From Nectonema munidae (lineage: Eukaryota; Nematomorpha; Nectonematoida; Nectonematidae), in assembly GCA_030549495.1 (NCBI GenBank), contig JAUIRK010000952.1:434001-498000 (forward strand): a stretch of DNA of 64,000 bases. The letters are read 5' to 3'. The notes under the pieces were generated by a model that was not told the origin of the DNA, ran no database searches, and worked only from the letters and a program-made list of their open reading frames with translations. The translations under genes were made by a program, and so were the position numbers. Below, piece after piece: positions 9,717 through 21,920 of this stretch. Within the stretch, counting starts at the first letter, position 1; every line of letters begins with the position of its first letter.

Positions 9717-11127
9717 AAAAAATTAAGAGATAAAATGATTAATTTGAAATAATTTAATAGAGATAAAATAAACAAGAATATAAATTTTTTTAATAATTTT
9801 ACACATATAATAAGCAAAGATGGATGAAACAAATAGTCTATGAGACAATTTGTCAAGGCGGCAAATTGTCTATGGAGCGAAATGTGTCGACCGTTAGTTT
9901 AAATCATTTTTTAATTATAAGGGCTAGACTTAACTTTACTTAAACGTTGGCTTTTGCTGCTTATAAAAACTTGAAAATATCAAATAAACCCTCACTCTTT
10001 ATGCCTCCAATTATTTTTAAATTATTCTGAAAACAGACGGTTCCATTTTAAAATAGTGAAAATATTTTGTTTTCTTTCTCTCTTATGTTAATTATGTAGC
10101 AACTTTTTCAATTTTGAGTAAAAGGTAAGGTGCAGCGAGTGTATTTTCATTGACAAGGTACTGATGTACCGCTTATGTCAAACTATGAACAAATTCGTAT
10201 CGATGAGGAATCGAATCCAGAGGCTTCCCTGCTGAGTCCATCATCTCAACCAACCTGTCATGCCACCCATAGAGAATGCTCTAGGGGAGGGATACGTCAA
10301 ATTAATTTTCAAAAAACCTATTATGCTCTAAAAATTTTAGTTTTTGTTGAAGATCTATAACTTTTTCTGATAGACTATTTTTCCTTAAAAGTTATAAAAG
10401 GCAAATCATTGCAAAATGTTAACAGATATTTTACTTTTTGTAGATTTTTGTAGCTTGTATCAATTTAGCTTTTAAACTATTTTTGAATGATGCTGAGTAA
10501 AATGAAATAATGCGATCTTAATTTTTTGTTTGCACAATTAGAACTTCATTTTATAGCCTTGCCCCTGAATCAATCACATTTTTTCATATAAACATCGCAG
10601 GGTGTCTAGTAGACTCTTTGCCTTTAGACTACACTCACTCATATAAAACGATCAACCTTCAGTTATTTGTTTTCTCTATGAATCAGATATCCTTTCAATT
10701 CCTGTAATGTGCCTGGTAGACTACTTCATCTTTCAAATGAAAAGCCTATTCCACCCCCTAACAATTTTGGATTTTTTTAAACTAGTGTATATTCGATATG
10801 CAAATTTAATTGAAATATTTTCGCTGGAAGTATAGTATTTAAATTCACCAATTTTGTAAAAAAAATATAAAGTAGTCTTATAAATTTAGGACTTTAGGTA
10901 TGCACTGAATACACTCTATTTTAAACGATTGCTTGAATATTTGGTCTCCCGTGGTATTTCCAGACCACTAATTTTGAAAATTGCAACAAAAAAATTTCGC
11001 CCCCAATAATTCTGAGGATGTGCGCCCCTGATCGTATCATAAAAATTTTGTATCGAGTAAAAATTCAAAATTCTGAAAAAAAAACTTTGCAGTATATCGA
11101 AAAAAGGAAAAGCTGTAAATTGCGGAG

Positions 11128-11264
11128 TTAACCCGTTAACGACCAGAATAATCAGACGATATCTAATGTAAAGCAGAAGATTTGTATTAAAGAGCTTTGA
11201 TAAACGCAGACGACTTTATGTTTGTAAAGTCGATTAGAGTCTACTCTGGGCGTTAAGGGGTTAA
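11128..11264 (+). mobile_element. piggyBac-type MITE, diverged copy
   Basis: TTAACCCGTTAACGACCAGA opens the element, and CTGGGCGTTAAGGGGTTAA closes it. TTAA is at 11128-11131 and 11261-11264. The internal motif CAGACGATATCTAA is shared with the 802 and 8259 copies and with 43460-43594. Confidence 0.75.
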
Positions 11265-11863
11265 GAGGATGTAAAAAAAATTTCGGACATCCGATACATC
11301 TCTACTGCGTATCTAATGAGTTTAACTAACATATGGCGTCTTCTAGCACCACACGTTGAAGGATTTTAATCAACCCAACATTGGCATAACGTAAATGTTT
11401 TGCCATATTTTAATTCTTGAGGAAAAAACGGGGTAGAAATTCAAAAATACTCTAAATTGCAAAAATCTATTTATTTATATGTCATAAAATGAAGCATACT
11501 AAAAAATTACCAAAAGTAGTTTAGTTTCCCAAAATTTATCTTCTTTCTTTTTCAATGAGTTTTTATATACAGGAGGCGATTATCTGGTGTCCCATTGTAC
11601 ATGAAAAGATTAAACAAGACTACGACATATAAATTGGTGAATGTGGCATGGGAGGGATTAGGATTAGAGTAAAGCAGCCATTCAATGCACCGCGTTAGTG
11701 ATCTGATGAGTTTCTTAATCCAAAAATTTTGATATTTTAAGTGTGACTTAGCAAAGTTTATTGGCAAAGCATTTCAAGTAGTGTCAGTGCAATTCAATCA
11801 GACGCAGATACGACAAATAATTTCTCAGATTCGGTTTTTCTTACGTGTCAAACTGAAATTATT

Positions 11864-12597
11864 GAAACCTGGAGATTCTTGATTTTTTGTTGAAAAAAAA
11901 GGGAGATTTTGCCTAAAACAGGGAGAACTGAATGAATCTACAAACTTCTCTTTAACAAAAAGCATTTTGTTAAATATAATTGAAAATTTATTAGAATAAT
12001 GCAAAATACAGATATACTAGTTAATAACACACTATTTAACTAAACAAAAACAGGGATATAAACCAAATGAATCCTTCTTTATCATTGTTATATGTTTTGG
12101 TTGCTTTCTTTGACAGATTTCGTTTTCTTCATCTGGTCTCCAAATATAACAAATATTTCTGCTTTCGGGATTATGTGTCTTCATAGCTAAAATGCTTGCC
12201 AATGTACCATCTAACTTTAAAGATGACCGTATATCGGCTTTATTTTTTCGAACAATGCTGAATAATCCTTCAAGACTTGCATTGCTATGTGGAAGTAGAA
12301 GAATTAAGGTAGCTATACAAGGAAGGATTTTGAATCTGTCTGTTGATGTTCCAGGAACTTTTAGTTTGGAAATATAATACCACAAAACATCTAGTCAATA
12401 ATCAACAATGTTGTTTCCCTTACATCAATATCATCAATAATGATATCATATAATATATAATTGATATCAATTTTTTTAATGTAAATTATAAAATTTTTAA
12501 AAACTCGGAGAAAATAACTGAAAAACTGAAGACCGGGAGAAAACAACCAAAATCGCTAATCTCCCGCGGTATTGGAGGGAGAATTGACAGGTATGGG
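11864..12597 (-). mobile_element. Internally deleted hAT element
   Basis: The right end, read inverted (ATACCTGTCAATTCTCCC), and the left end (AAACCTGGAGATTC) are similar. Both run into GATTTTGGTTGT-like sequence followed by a GGGAGA motif. The only coding remnant is the dimerisation domain (12032-12385). No clear TSD was found, so the exact ends are approximate. Confidence 0.6.
12032..12385 (-). pseudogene. hAT transposase dimerisation-domain fragment
   Basis: A minus-strand open frame of about 117 codons contains LLPHSNASLEGLFSIVRKNK followed by a SLKLDGTLASIL segment. This is the C-terminal dimerisation region of a hAT transposase; the usual ERVFS core reads EGLFS here. No DDE catalytic region or DNA-binding zinc finger is present. 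It is a remnant inside a short element and is unlikely to make a functional protein. Confidence 0.8.
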
Positions 12598-13159
12598 TTT
12601 TACTCTGCTTTCGCGTTGTAATATTTCCTACTCAAATACTCTCATATATATCTACCGTATTCACTTGTGGTTTTTATGAAACACTCAAATAATTTCATAT
12701 AAAAATACATCAGTAAATAATACTGTACAAATTTTAATATTATTTAAATTTCATGCTAATGTTTATGCAACAGAAGTACAACTTTAGTTTGCACGAACAA
12801 ATTGTGTCGATTACAATTCCGTGGCTAGCCAGGAGAATCTTTTGAAAACGATTAAAAGTTGCGCGTTCAACAAACGTTTTACATTTAAATGAATTATCAA
12901 TCAATCAACAACTATGTCATGTTAAGGTTTTAAGTGATTTTCAAATTTAAAGTAGAAATTAGAAAACAATTAGATACAAAATTCAATACTGGACAGAATG
13001 TTTTTGATTATTATTGCTTATAATACATTTTCATTTTAAACATGCGATTATTTAAAATACATTTGTACTAGTTAGATTCAGTAGAAAAATTTACCATTTC
13101 AGAGGCTGTAAAAACATAAAAATATATTTTTAGAAATATTTTAATTAGGAATGCTAAAA
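12598..13159. other. AT-rich stretch, nothing recognised
   Basis: No conserved frame, RNA or repeat end was identified on either strand. Confidence 0.4.
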
Positions 13160-13784
13160 CAAGGATTGTGGAGTTGGAGTCGCACCTTTTGAGAAGGAGC
13201 CGGAGTCTGAGTCGTAACAATTATTGTGACTACGGCTTCATAAAGAGTTATATTCATATATGTTAGATTAAGAAATATATTCATAGATTACGAATTATTG
13301 AATTTTTATAAATTCAAATTACGCTACATAAAAATGTTATTGCATAAATTCGGTTATGAATCGTATTGTTTTGTCTTAGGTAAAAAGGTTATAGACAATA
13401 AATTGAAAATCTTTTTGAAGACAATGCAAGAAAGACAGTAAACTACAAATAAAAACTAATAGAACATTTTAATAAATTGTTGAAAAAAATATATTTGCTT
13501 GACTCACAAAGTAGAAATGTCTAAATTTCAGTAAATCTTTCAATGATTATCTATAATTGATATTCACAAACGACCTTGAGATATAGAACACGTCATGACA
13601 CTTTTTGGAGATTTGTAATATTTGAAACATAAATTTAATGTTAAAAAATTAAACATAAATGGAGTTGCAGTCTTAAAAATTAATAATAGATGAAGTCAAA
13701 ATATTATAAATAAATGGAATCGAAGTAGAAAAATTATAAGTGGAGTCGAAGTAGCCAAAAATTTTTCCGACTCCAGAACCATGG
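13160..13784 (+). mobile_element. TIR element, GGAGTCGGAGTCG-end family, copy 1
   Basis: The left end reads CAAGGATTGTGGAGTTGGAG. The right end, read inverted, is CCATGGTTCTGGAGTCGG. Further GGAGTCG-type repeats lie just inside both ends. The left 80 bp align with the inverted right end of the element at 43678-45157, and the right end aligns with that element's inverted left end. It is a non-coding DNA element of about 620 bp. Superfamily is unassigned because no clean TSD was seen. Confidence 0.6.
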
Positions 13785-14769
13785 ATAAAAAATAAATGTT
13801 TTTCAATAATCTTTGAGTAATTTTACTTTTTATGTTATAGTTACTGCTGAATGAGTATGGAGTTTTCGTTACCCCTAAAGATAAAAGAATGAGAAAATAG
13901 AAAAATTCAAGACATGATTTGTAAATTAAAGACTTAATAGAACTTGAACTAAGGTTCTTTAATGTGGCATAGCCAAATGAAGGCAGAAGGAAAAAATTTT
14001 ATTTGCAATAAAAATTTTTACCTACCCTGTCGCTTAAATTCTTTGCTACACTACTGAATAATATATAAATCTAATTTATATAAAATATAATAAATCCTTG
14101 CATTCATTCTAAAACATTAAAACTGATAATACAATACTTTTAAATAAAAACCAATAATAAGAAAATAGAAAATTTTAATCCCTAAATTAATCATAACTAA
14201 ACTTTTTAAAATTTGAGTTCGAATATAACTTATTGTAAAACTTACAAAAAAAAGAAATAAATTAGAAATTTCTAAGATGCTAGAACAAAATATAAATCAA
14301 AATCAAAAATGTAAAAAATACTAATACAAAAAAAATATTACAATCTTTATCATTCTCAAAGTAAAAGCTACACTAGTACACACAATGGTAAAAAATGTTA
14401 GTCAGAAGGGTAAAATGTTCCACCTATCATATATTAAATCATTATTATAACCAGACATGCGGGTTAGGTGCACACAAAGCACCAAAAACAAAGGATTTCA
14501 CCGTTCTTTCCCCAACTATAGCACTAAATTATTATTAAAATTCTCTACAAATCTACTAGCTCTGTCAATATTTATAAGTAATTTTTTTATAATTTCAAGC
14601 ACTACAACAGCCCGTCTAGATTAAACGTTATTAAAAGAGATCCTTCCAATCATGTGTATTCTTGTAGAAATATATTCTGGCAAAAAAGTATGGTTTATAA
14701 TGAACTTAATAATGGTGCATTTGCATCCAAGAGGATCATAAATTACATTGTTTTGCTATAATATTCCCA
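13785..14769. other. AT-rich stretch, nothing recognised
   Basis: No gene supported. The last part (14690-14769) may belong to the LINE relic that follows, but I cannot read it. Confidence 0.4.
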
Positions 14770-15235
14770 AACATTGAAAGAGTCCAAAGAATAATCACCA
14801 AAAAGATTCTTGTAATGAAACATCTTAAAAATAAAGAAAAACTAAAGAGATTGAATTTGCCATCGATGATGTACAGATTTAAAAGAAATGATATAGTTAC
14901 TGTATTCAATATTGCAAATGATAATTTGAAAACAATTTCACATGTTTTACCAGATTTCACTCTTACAAGTTTAGAAAGAGTCATTGTAAAAAGTCATTTT
15001 TGAAAAGATTTTTTTCACAACGTATAATAAATGATTGTAATTCTTTGCCTGATTACGTTATTAATTCTCCTTCTTTAACTATTTTAAAGAACAGGTTCCA
15101 TAATTTTTGGAAAGAGTAAATGTTTGATCACGGTTAAATTTATTTTCTTTTCTATAAAAAATGATGCGAATATTTTTATAGGCTTCTTGCCTCCTTTTTC
15201 GCTAATAAAATTATGTTATATTATGTTAATATTTA
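14770..15235 (+). pseudogene. CR1/L2-like LINE, 3' end of reverse transcriptase
   Basis: The plus frame reads ERVQRIITKKIL, then LKRLNLPSMMYRFKRNDIV. After a small shift at about 15003 it reads FFSQRIINDCNSLPDYV and ILKNRFHNFW before a stop at 15118. This is the C-terminal tail of CR1/L2-type non-LTR reverse transcriptases. The following short 3' UTR contains GGCTTCTTGCCTCC and GCTAATAAAATTATG. It ends in TATGTTA-like repeats, a typical LINE tail. The polymerase core is missing, so this is a 5'-truncated copy. Confidence 0.8.
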
Positions 15236-16639
15236 AAAAAAATTCCTAGGGAAAGCCCCCTAACCCCCACATGCAGGAAGATATATCATATAACCATTTC
15301 TATCTATACCCGGGACTCGCTCTAAGCAAATGTGACGCATCTCCCCAAAAAGAGTCATTTATTTATTGATTTTCATTATGTGTGTTTTAATATTTAATTT
15401 TGCAATATATGTTTTATTTTCTTTGAACCTAATCACCATCATTAAAAAATTTTTCAAAAGTTTGTAATGTATGATATTATCAATTGGTCAAAATATACTA
15501 ATATGTATATACTAATTCAATATTATAATGAAATTATTTTTTACTCAGCCAAACTAAACTCGTCAATTCTTTTATGTAGATTTTGCTTATTCAAACTAAA
15601 ACCCCCTTGCATCTTATTCTTACTTTTCTCTGCCTTTTCTTTTTACATCAAAATCTTCATAGTCATTGTCTCCCTATTTAGGCGTATTCCCTCCTCTTTT
15701 GTGGGGACCTTATATCTCATCTAACACTGCTAATAGAATAAAATATAGTTATTAAAACTCAAATGCAATTTAACTATTTTGTCAATATAAAATTATACAT
15801 CCTTTTTTAGATTTATAAATGAAATTGTTAAAATATATTTTTCCTCAGTCATAAACCCTTTCATTGCTAAAGATCTTCCCTTTTTCGCAATCCTTCTCAA
15901 GCATTGCAGCCATTTCAATCATTTTCCGAAAGTGCTTCTACATCTACCTACCTTATAAACTCTCTGAAAAGTAGATGTGTTATATGATCTATCTTTGCCT
16001 CTCTCCGTCTCTCTATTATTGCTAAACATACATTCTTGGATGAGAAACTTTTTTATTTTGCAAACTTAAAATCAAAATCTTAGAGCATGCTAATCAATTT
16101 AAACTGTTTGCACCTAATTCGGTTCATATTCACAATTTAACAAATACATACGTCTATTCGATACAAATAGTCAAACAAAGTAGGTAATTACTCCACCTAC
16201 ATACCAAAAGCTTTGAATAACATCATTACCATAACAGTTCCATTTTTTCTTCTTCAAATTGACAAAGATTATATTTTGCTTTATGTGGGTTCGTTCATAA
16301 TTGATGTCTACCCATTTTTGTCAACTTTCAACCCCTCTCTCTCCCTTTCGACAACTTCACATCCATATTTAGGTTTGCATTTGTTCGATTTAAATCTTGG
16401 AATAAATAAATTGGATTATGTCCTTGTATCATGTTAATACAATTTGTAATTGAATTTGAACATATGTGCATAATTTAAAGGAAATAAACCATTAAAAAAT
16501 CATGTAAATTGAGTAAGAGCTTATATGTATAAATATCGTATATAAAATTTACTACTTTTATGCTTATTCTATTTTAGGTTTAATGTAATTCTTCTTTTGT
16601 AAAATAAATATTATTTCAAGATTCTTATGTCCTCAGTTT
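15236..16639. other. AT-rich stretch, no gene recognised
   Basis: Short open frames at 15467-15724 and 16213-16437 have biased, hydrophobic composition and no family match. Several CT-rich patches occur (15600-15720, 15990-16020). I see nothing else. Confidence 0.4.
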
Positions 16640-18265
16640 ATTATTGGCAAAACTAGTGCTTTATAAGAAGAAGAAGAAGATTTATTAATTGATAAAATAA
16701 AATTGGAATACATTACTAAACATATAAAAAAAGAATTTAATAAAGAATTTAAAAAGAAAGACATTGCATATTTATAGTTGGGAAAAAATTCAAAAGGCAT
16801 GCAAGCCGCTGATATAAATAAAACCCATATTACATCAATGAAATCATATAGAATATTCATAAAATAAATATGAAATAAAAATAATCACATTAGCTGGAAT
16901 AAAACAACAAAGCAATTAATAGAATGACAAGTTAAACTATATTTATCTAAAAAAGTTTTTTTATTATATTTTTACAAGTGCTTATTTTAGAAAGAATACA
17001 TTGAGAGTTAAACATAAAAAAGTTAAAGTTATGAGAAATTTTATAGAGTGTTTAGATAATTTTTTACAATAAGATGGAAGTGATAAATTCGATTTATTTC
17101 ATAGATTATATTTATGGTTCATGTAGTTAAATACAATAAACTCATTAAATATGTTAGGAAGAAATCCATTTCAAAGTTTATAGGTAACCATCGATAGATT
17201 ATACACATACAAGTCATTAACCTTTAGTAAGTTCTCTCTAAAAAATAAGGGGGTAGTATGAGATAAGTAATGACTTCCTCAAATTCAAAGATAATTAGCT
17301 TAAAACAGGGAGAACTGAATGAATCTACAAACTTCTCTTTAACTAAATTTAACAATTATTTAGTTTGGATTAAACATCCAGTTATATATCGTATAATTCG
17401 TTTTTGTGTTTTTATCAATAGCTCAAGGTTTTGATGACCCCATAGAACTATGCAGTAATTAAGATAAGGGAGAAAAAAGGAGTTGTAAATAATAATTTGA
17501 TTTTGGTTCGGAACAAAAACTTATTGTGTTTTAGAATGCCTAAATTACTACACAGAATAGAATTGACATAAGAGATATGTTGTTTCCACTTCAATTTGCA
17601 GTCGATGATGACACCAAGTAATTTATAATATTCAACAACTTCGAACTTGAAATTCTCAGTTGAAATTTTTCTATTCATACTTTCAAAGAGCATGGCTTTA
17701 GACTTTGATACATTTATATGCATGTAATTTTGAGTACACCATTCAAAGAATGGCCCAAGATAATCGTTGAAAAAGTCCATACTTTTGGGTGGATTTGCCA
17801 TAGAAAACAGGATGTTTATTGTCACATCATCAGCAAAACAATAAAACTTCAGCGAGCAATTAGATACATGTATATCATTTTTAAAAATCAGGAATAATAG
17901 AGGGCTCAGTATAGAACCCTGAGGAACCCCCATATTAATGTTGGAAACGTTAGACTTAAATTTATTCAAAGTTACATACTGCTGACGATTAAGCAAATAA
18001 GATTTGATTAGAAGCAAGGAATTTCCTTGCACTCCATAGAGAAACAGTTTATCAAATAAAATTTGGTGTGAGAGATTATCAAAAGCTTTACTAAAATCTA
18101 ACAACAGTGAAAGCATTCCTTCATTGGACTCAAGAGTATTCACAATGTTACGTATATAATGTGTAAGTAGTGACTGGATGTTGTAATTCTTACGAAAACC
18201 GAACTGAAGAGGATAAAATATATATAAGCTATTATTTTTACATCCATTGGAAGATTGTTCAAACT
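16640..18265 (-). pseudogene. Non-LTR retrotransposon (LINE), RT domain to 3' tail
   Basis: On the minus strand a frame from 18265 to 17448 reads LQFGFRKNY, LLLDFSKAFDNLSHQ, NMGVPQGSILSPLLF and CFADDVTI. These are RT motifs in order, with the catalytic FADD intact. After a frameshift near 17448 it continues as IVLWGHQNLELL and TQKRIIRYITG to about 17357. It resumes as SHTTPLF and NLLKVNDLYVYNL (about 17270-17220). The 3' end is AATAAAT followed by CTT repeats (16664-16680 region). The start of RT and the endonuclease are absent; the 5' side abuts a satellite-bearing repeat. About 100 nt of foreign sequence at 17270-17355 includes 43 bp identical to 11914-11956. Confidence 0.85.
17301..17343 (+). 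repeat. 43-bp exact copy of 11914-11956
   Basis: From TAAAACAGGGAGAACTGAAT onward, 43 bases are identical to 11914-11956, which lies inside the hAT relic at 11864-12597. Here they interrupt the C-terminal coding part of a LINE. Confidence 0.9.
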
Positions 18266-18998
18266 TTTAAAATTCAAGAAAAGATAACTTAATTTGTTTC
18301 ACATCCTAAACGTAAAAAATGAGTCCAGAAATGAAACCAGCATTACCAATTTAGTATAACACATATATTTCATTGGAAAATTTGAATGAATGTTTTTCTA
18401 GATAATTTTTAGAAGTAAACCGGAAATTTGATGAACACTTATAGGTATTTCCAGATCCTAAACGTAAAAAATTAGTTGAGAAATGAAACCAGCATGGCCG
18501 ATTTAGTATAACACATAAATTTAATGTAAAATGTGAAGGAATGTTTTTGTAGACAATTTTGAGAAGTAAATCGCAAATTTGATTAACACTCATAGGTATT
18601 TTCAAATCCTAAATGTAAAAAATGAGTCGAGAAATGAAAAGAGCTTGGTCGATTTATTATAAAAACACATATTTTATGTAAAATTTGAAGGTATATTTTC
18701 TTAGATATATTTTTGATCAATCAAAATTTTGATTGAAATTTTCTAAAAAGTAGCCAGATTATTGAATAAATAAACTATATAAAGTGTTATGCGTTCCAAA
18801 CTGTATATAATTATAAATTTTCAGGGTATTATATAATATAGATCCTAAGTTATAAGGTTAAGTACATATAATGTCAAAATTTTATATGAAAATTTTTAAT
18901 TTTTGATTTTGATTGACAGTTTTGGACATGAAGGAGTCATTCAACCACCATTAAAATAGTTTCATAAGATGCAGCTAGCGATTTTAGGAAAAGTCACA
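18266..18998 (+). repeat. Satellite-bearing composite repeat, copy 1
   Basis: Positions 18300-18740 hold nearly three units of about 151-152 bp. CCTAAACG/CCTAAATG marks recur at 18305, 18457 and 18608. The units are followed by a unique segment to about 18998 with GATGCAGCTAGCGATTTTAG near its end. The whole arrangement recurs in reverse at 30087-31060. No coding capacity was found. Confidence 0.8.
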
Positions 18999-19626
18999 AA
19001 ATTTAAAGGGATGTGATTTGGCCAATTTTCTACAATTCATTTTTTAGTGAAGGGGAGGGAGGGCGTTACCACATACTAATAGGGTTAAGAACAAATGAGT
19101 TTGTAGAGCAAGAGAATAACATCGCTCTTGAATTATCATTTATAAATAACAGATTCCTTAACAAAATCCTGTTTGTTATAGCCAATTTATTATTCAGGTC
19201 ATCACAATCAGAAGGATTCCCCATTTTGAAAATAAATGTTTTATCGTTCGCAAAGTCGAGTGTTTTGTCGGATGAGACTTTTTACCCAAATACACCCAAA
19301 CAGAACAAAACAAATTTAAATATACACAGAATAAGTTAAATATACATTAAAGAATTATTCTCAGCATAAAATTAAAATATAAAAAATTTAAAAATAAAAA
19401 GCATTATGCTGTCAAATTTTTTTTAAATTAAAATTGTTTAGGGTAAGTTGGTTTGATGCACCAACATACATAAGCCACATATGCTGGTTTACAGACAATC
19501 GCACATTACCCTGCAAATTGTTTAGCAGTTTTCTACTGTATTTAGATTTCGAAATATTTAAACTTAATTATTTTTTTTACCTCTATCCAGGTCTGCTCAC
19601 TTCTGCCCACTAATTTGTAATACTCC
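18999..19626. other. AT-rich stretch, nothing recognised
   Basis: The open frame at 19013-19339 has no family match. No repeat end identified. Confidence 0.4.
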
Positions 19627-21156
19627 TAGGGTTGCCAGATTTCAAAAATAAAAAATCGGGACACTTGTATGACAGAATAATGTTAAGTTTATTACTAATA
19701 AAAACTAATTATTAATATAAATAATTTTAAACAAATGAATTTTTTGGTGACACACAAAGTTGTTTTGATAAAATTAGGTTTAATCTTGACAAATTGTAAC
19801 GTTAAATATTTATAAAATCTTATTGTATAGGCGTAATTTCATTTTGAAAAAAATTTCTACAACATGAATAAAAAAATGCATATTTTATTTGAAAGTAACT
19901 TAAAATAACAAAAAAATTACAATGAATTATTTACTTGAATATTACTTATTATTTATGCTTCAATTATATTTTTTTTGAAGATTTTGCACTTTTTAATAAG
20001 GCTTTGTTTCCATACCAATAAAATTCTTTACAACTGAAATTAAAGTTCCATTTACATTGCAGGATAGCTTCTATAGAATCTATCAAAATTTTTTTATAGT
20101 TTTTTACACATTATTCTGTGACAAATCCAAAAGGAGAATGGAAATGCACTGAAGACAAGGAATTTTACAAAAAGCAAATTGAAAGCGGAGGTAAAATCGG
20201 CTATTCGACGGTAAAAGAAGCTCCATAACAATAGATCCAAGGAAACGAATTTGTGTTCAGGTAGTATCAAATCATAATAAAGATTCACAAAAGCTTGATG
20301 TCTGTGAATCCAGCTCTGAATCTTCTTTTCATGAGCTTCCTTTGTTTTTTCTGAAGATAAATCTACGTACAAAAGAGCGAGTTCTGAAACAGCGAGTTTA
20401 CTAATATGTAAAAACAACATTTCAACACACAAAGCACAAAAGGTTCTTGCAACAATTTTTCAACAAGGATATAATGTACCGGCTTCGCTTTAAAATGTCT
20501 TAAATGGCACGGCTAGGGCTATACATGAAGAATTGCACAAGCTGATTGATGAGTATAACGCTTAGAAAAATATTTCGATGATCATTTGCCACACAACTGG
20601 TGTAAATTCTGGTTGTTTGGAGGGTATTGTAAAGCGAATTCAAGATGACATAGTAAAAAAAAGATTTGAAAAGCCACAGTATATTGGCTGTCAGCACCAC
20701 ATACTCGACTTGCTACTAAAACATGTGATAAATTTTTTTTGTCAGTAGGTACAAGCAAAGCAGAACTCAGCTACTTTTTTATCGAGAAAATATCAAAAAA
20801 TTATGAAACTCTCAAAAAACACATACCGAAAGTTTGAAATGCGATATCTTCTATAGTTATTATAAAAAAAATGAAGTTTGAAACCATATCAAAATGTAGT
20901 TACTAGACTTACGTGCTTATATTTAATATTTCACATATGTAATTTCGATTTTTTTTAATAAATATCCTTTTTTTCTATAAAAAAAATGATATGATAAGAA
21001 AATTAAGTTTAAAACTAAAAATTTCATAATTCTAGTTTTTTTTAATGGAGGCTAAAATCGGGACAAATGGTGTCCCCTAGTTGTGCATTCGGGACGCGGG
21101 ACAAAATAACATAAATCAGGACAAGTCCCGAAAAATCGGGACGTCTGGCAACCCTA
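19627..21156 (+). mobile_element. TIR transposon with decayed transposase-like gene
   Basis: TAGGGTTGCCAGA (19627-19639) is repeated inverted at 21144-21156. The flanks AATACTCC (19619-19626) and AATACCCC (21157-21164) match at 7 of 8 bases. Both subterminal regions contain ATCGGGACA-type motifs. Inside, the plus strand carries a broken frame (about 20360-20780) with NGTARAIHEELHKLIDEYNA, IVKRIQDDIVKKRF and QYIGCQHHILDLLL. I know this type only as a repetitive transposase-like family in invertebrate genomes. The TIR start and 8-bp TSD fit hAT, but the superfamily call is inference. Confidence 0.8.
20360..20790 (+). pseudogene. Transposase-like fragment (GCQHHILD family)
   Basis: The readable pieces, in order, are a segment ending QGYNVPASL, NGTARAIHEELHKL, then ISMIICHTTGVNSG, IVKRIQDDI and PQYIGCQHHILDLLLKHV. 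Stops and at least one frameshift interrupt them. The C-H-T-T and GCQHH segments look like an RNase-H-fold transposase core with conserved D/H positions degraded, but the assignment is from memory of similar repetitive proteins. It is inside the 19627-21156 element and is not a host gene. Confidence 0.55.
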
Positions 21157-21439
21157 AATACCCCTGAATAATTATTTAGGGATAATAAAGCAATTAAATA
21201 TACGGATAGATAAAATTTATTTCGAAAAAACATACAAGATTATTTGCACTGAATATGATAGAAAAAAATGATCTAATATATACATACTAACATTGATTTA
21301 TAATAACTTATTTTGTGGTTTCATAGGATCTCTAAAAGGCCAGAAGAGGCTGATAAATGATCATCCCACTATAAAACTCATACAAAGAATGCAGTAATTC
21401 ATCAATATTTATTCCAGCACTATATATATATTAATTAAT

Positions 21440-21715
21440 ATAGAAGAAGAAGAAGAAGAAGAAATTTATTATATCATAAAATAATGGACAGGAAAAAAAA
21501 ATATATATATACAACTAGATGATAGGTGAACATGCAAATCATTTTCTGCTATGGATATAGAAAAAAAAGATGCCTTATGTTTAAAATGATATATATATAT
21601 ATTTTTTTTCTTAAGGATTGGAGAGACATCATGGACGATTTGAAAGCGTCAGCCGTTGTGTAATCACTTCCATGAGCAATCTTTTTGGTAAGAAGCGGTT
21701 GAGAATAAAAGGAAA
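21440..21715 (-). mobile_element. Probable LINE 3' fragment with CTT-repeat tail
   Basis: Read on the minus strand the segment ends AATAAATTTCTTCTTC with about seven CTT units (21443-21462). This is the same tail structure as the LINE at 16640-18265. The sequence upstream of the tail shows only a weak resemblance to an RT C-terminus. No catalytic motif is present, so confidence is low. Confidence 0.4.
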
Positions 21716-21717
21716 AA

Positions 21718-21920
21718 AAAGAGCCTCATGGTTGTTAGGGTGTACCTCTCAGCTTAACAGTTGAAGGTCAGGGGTTCGATCCCCAAGGCTCCCAATGCTA
21801 AAAAAAACAAATTCACAAAAACTGTGATTAATCATCTTAAATTTGTAAAAGCCTCATGCCAGCTTTCGAAATCCTTGCATTTTACAAGCTGTGTCAAATA
21901 AAACAACAACAACAAAAGGA
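21718..21920 (+). mobile_element. tRNA-derived SINE, family C
   Basis: The head (about 21721-21795) is tRNA-like. GAGCCT near its start pairs with AGGCTC before a terminal CCA, an A-box-like TGGTTGTTAGGG lies at 21730, and the B-box is GGGGTTCGATCCCC. It is followed by about 110 bp of unrelated body and an (AAC)n-rich tail (near 21900). A tRNA head fused to a body and repeat tail is the SINE layout. A lone decayed tRNA pseudogene is the alternative. Confidence 0.65.

Larger units (their letters stand above)
8424..11030. mobile_element. 2.6-kb hAT-type element without visible transposase
   Basis: The left end CAGGGGCGCACATCC (8424-8438) is repeated inverted at 11016-11030. Inside the TIRs both ends also have a GGGCGAA-type segment. 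The flanks ATCTTATC (8416-8423) and ATCGTATC (11031-11038) agree at 7 of 8 bases, consistent with an 8-bp TSD. A CAG terminus and 8-bp TSD indicate hAT. I find no transposase motif inside. The element contains a nested MITE (8817-9014) and a 42-bp tandem repeat (9538-9716). Confidence 0.8.
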
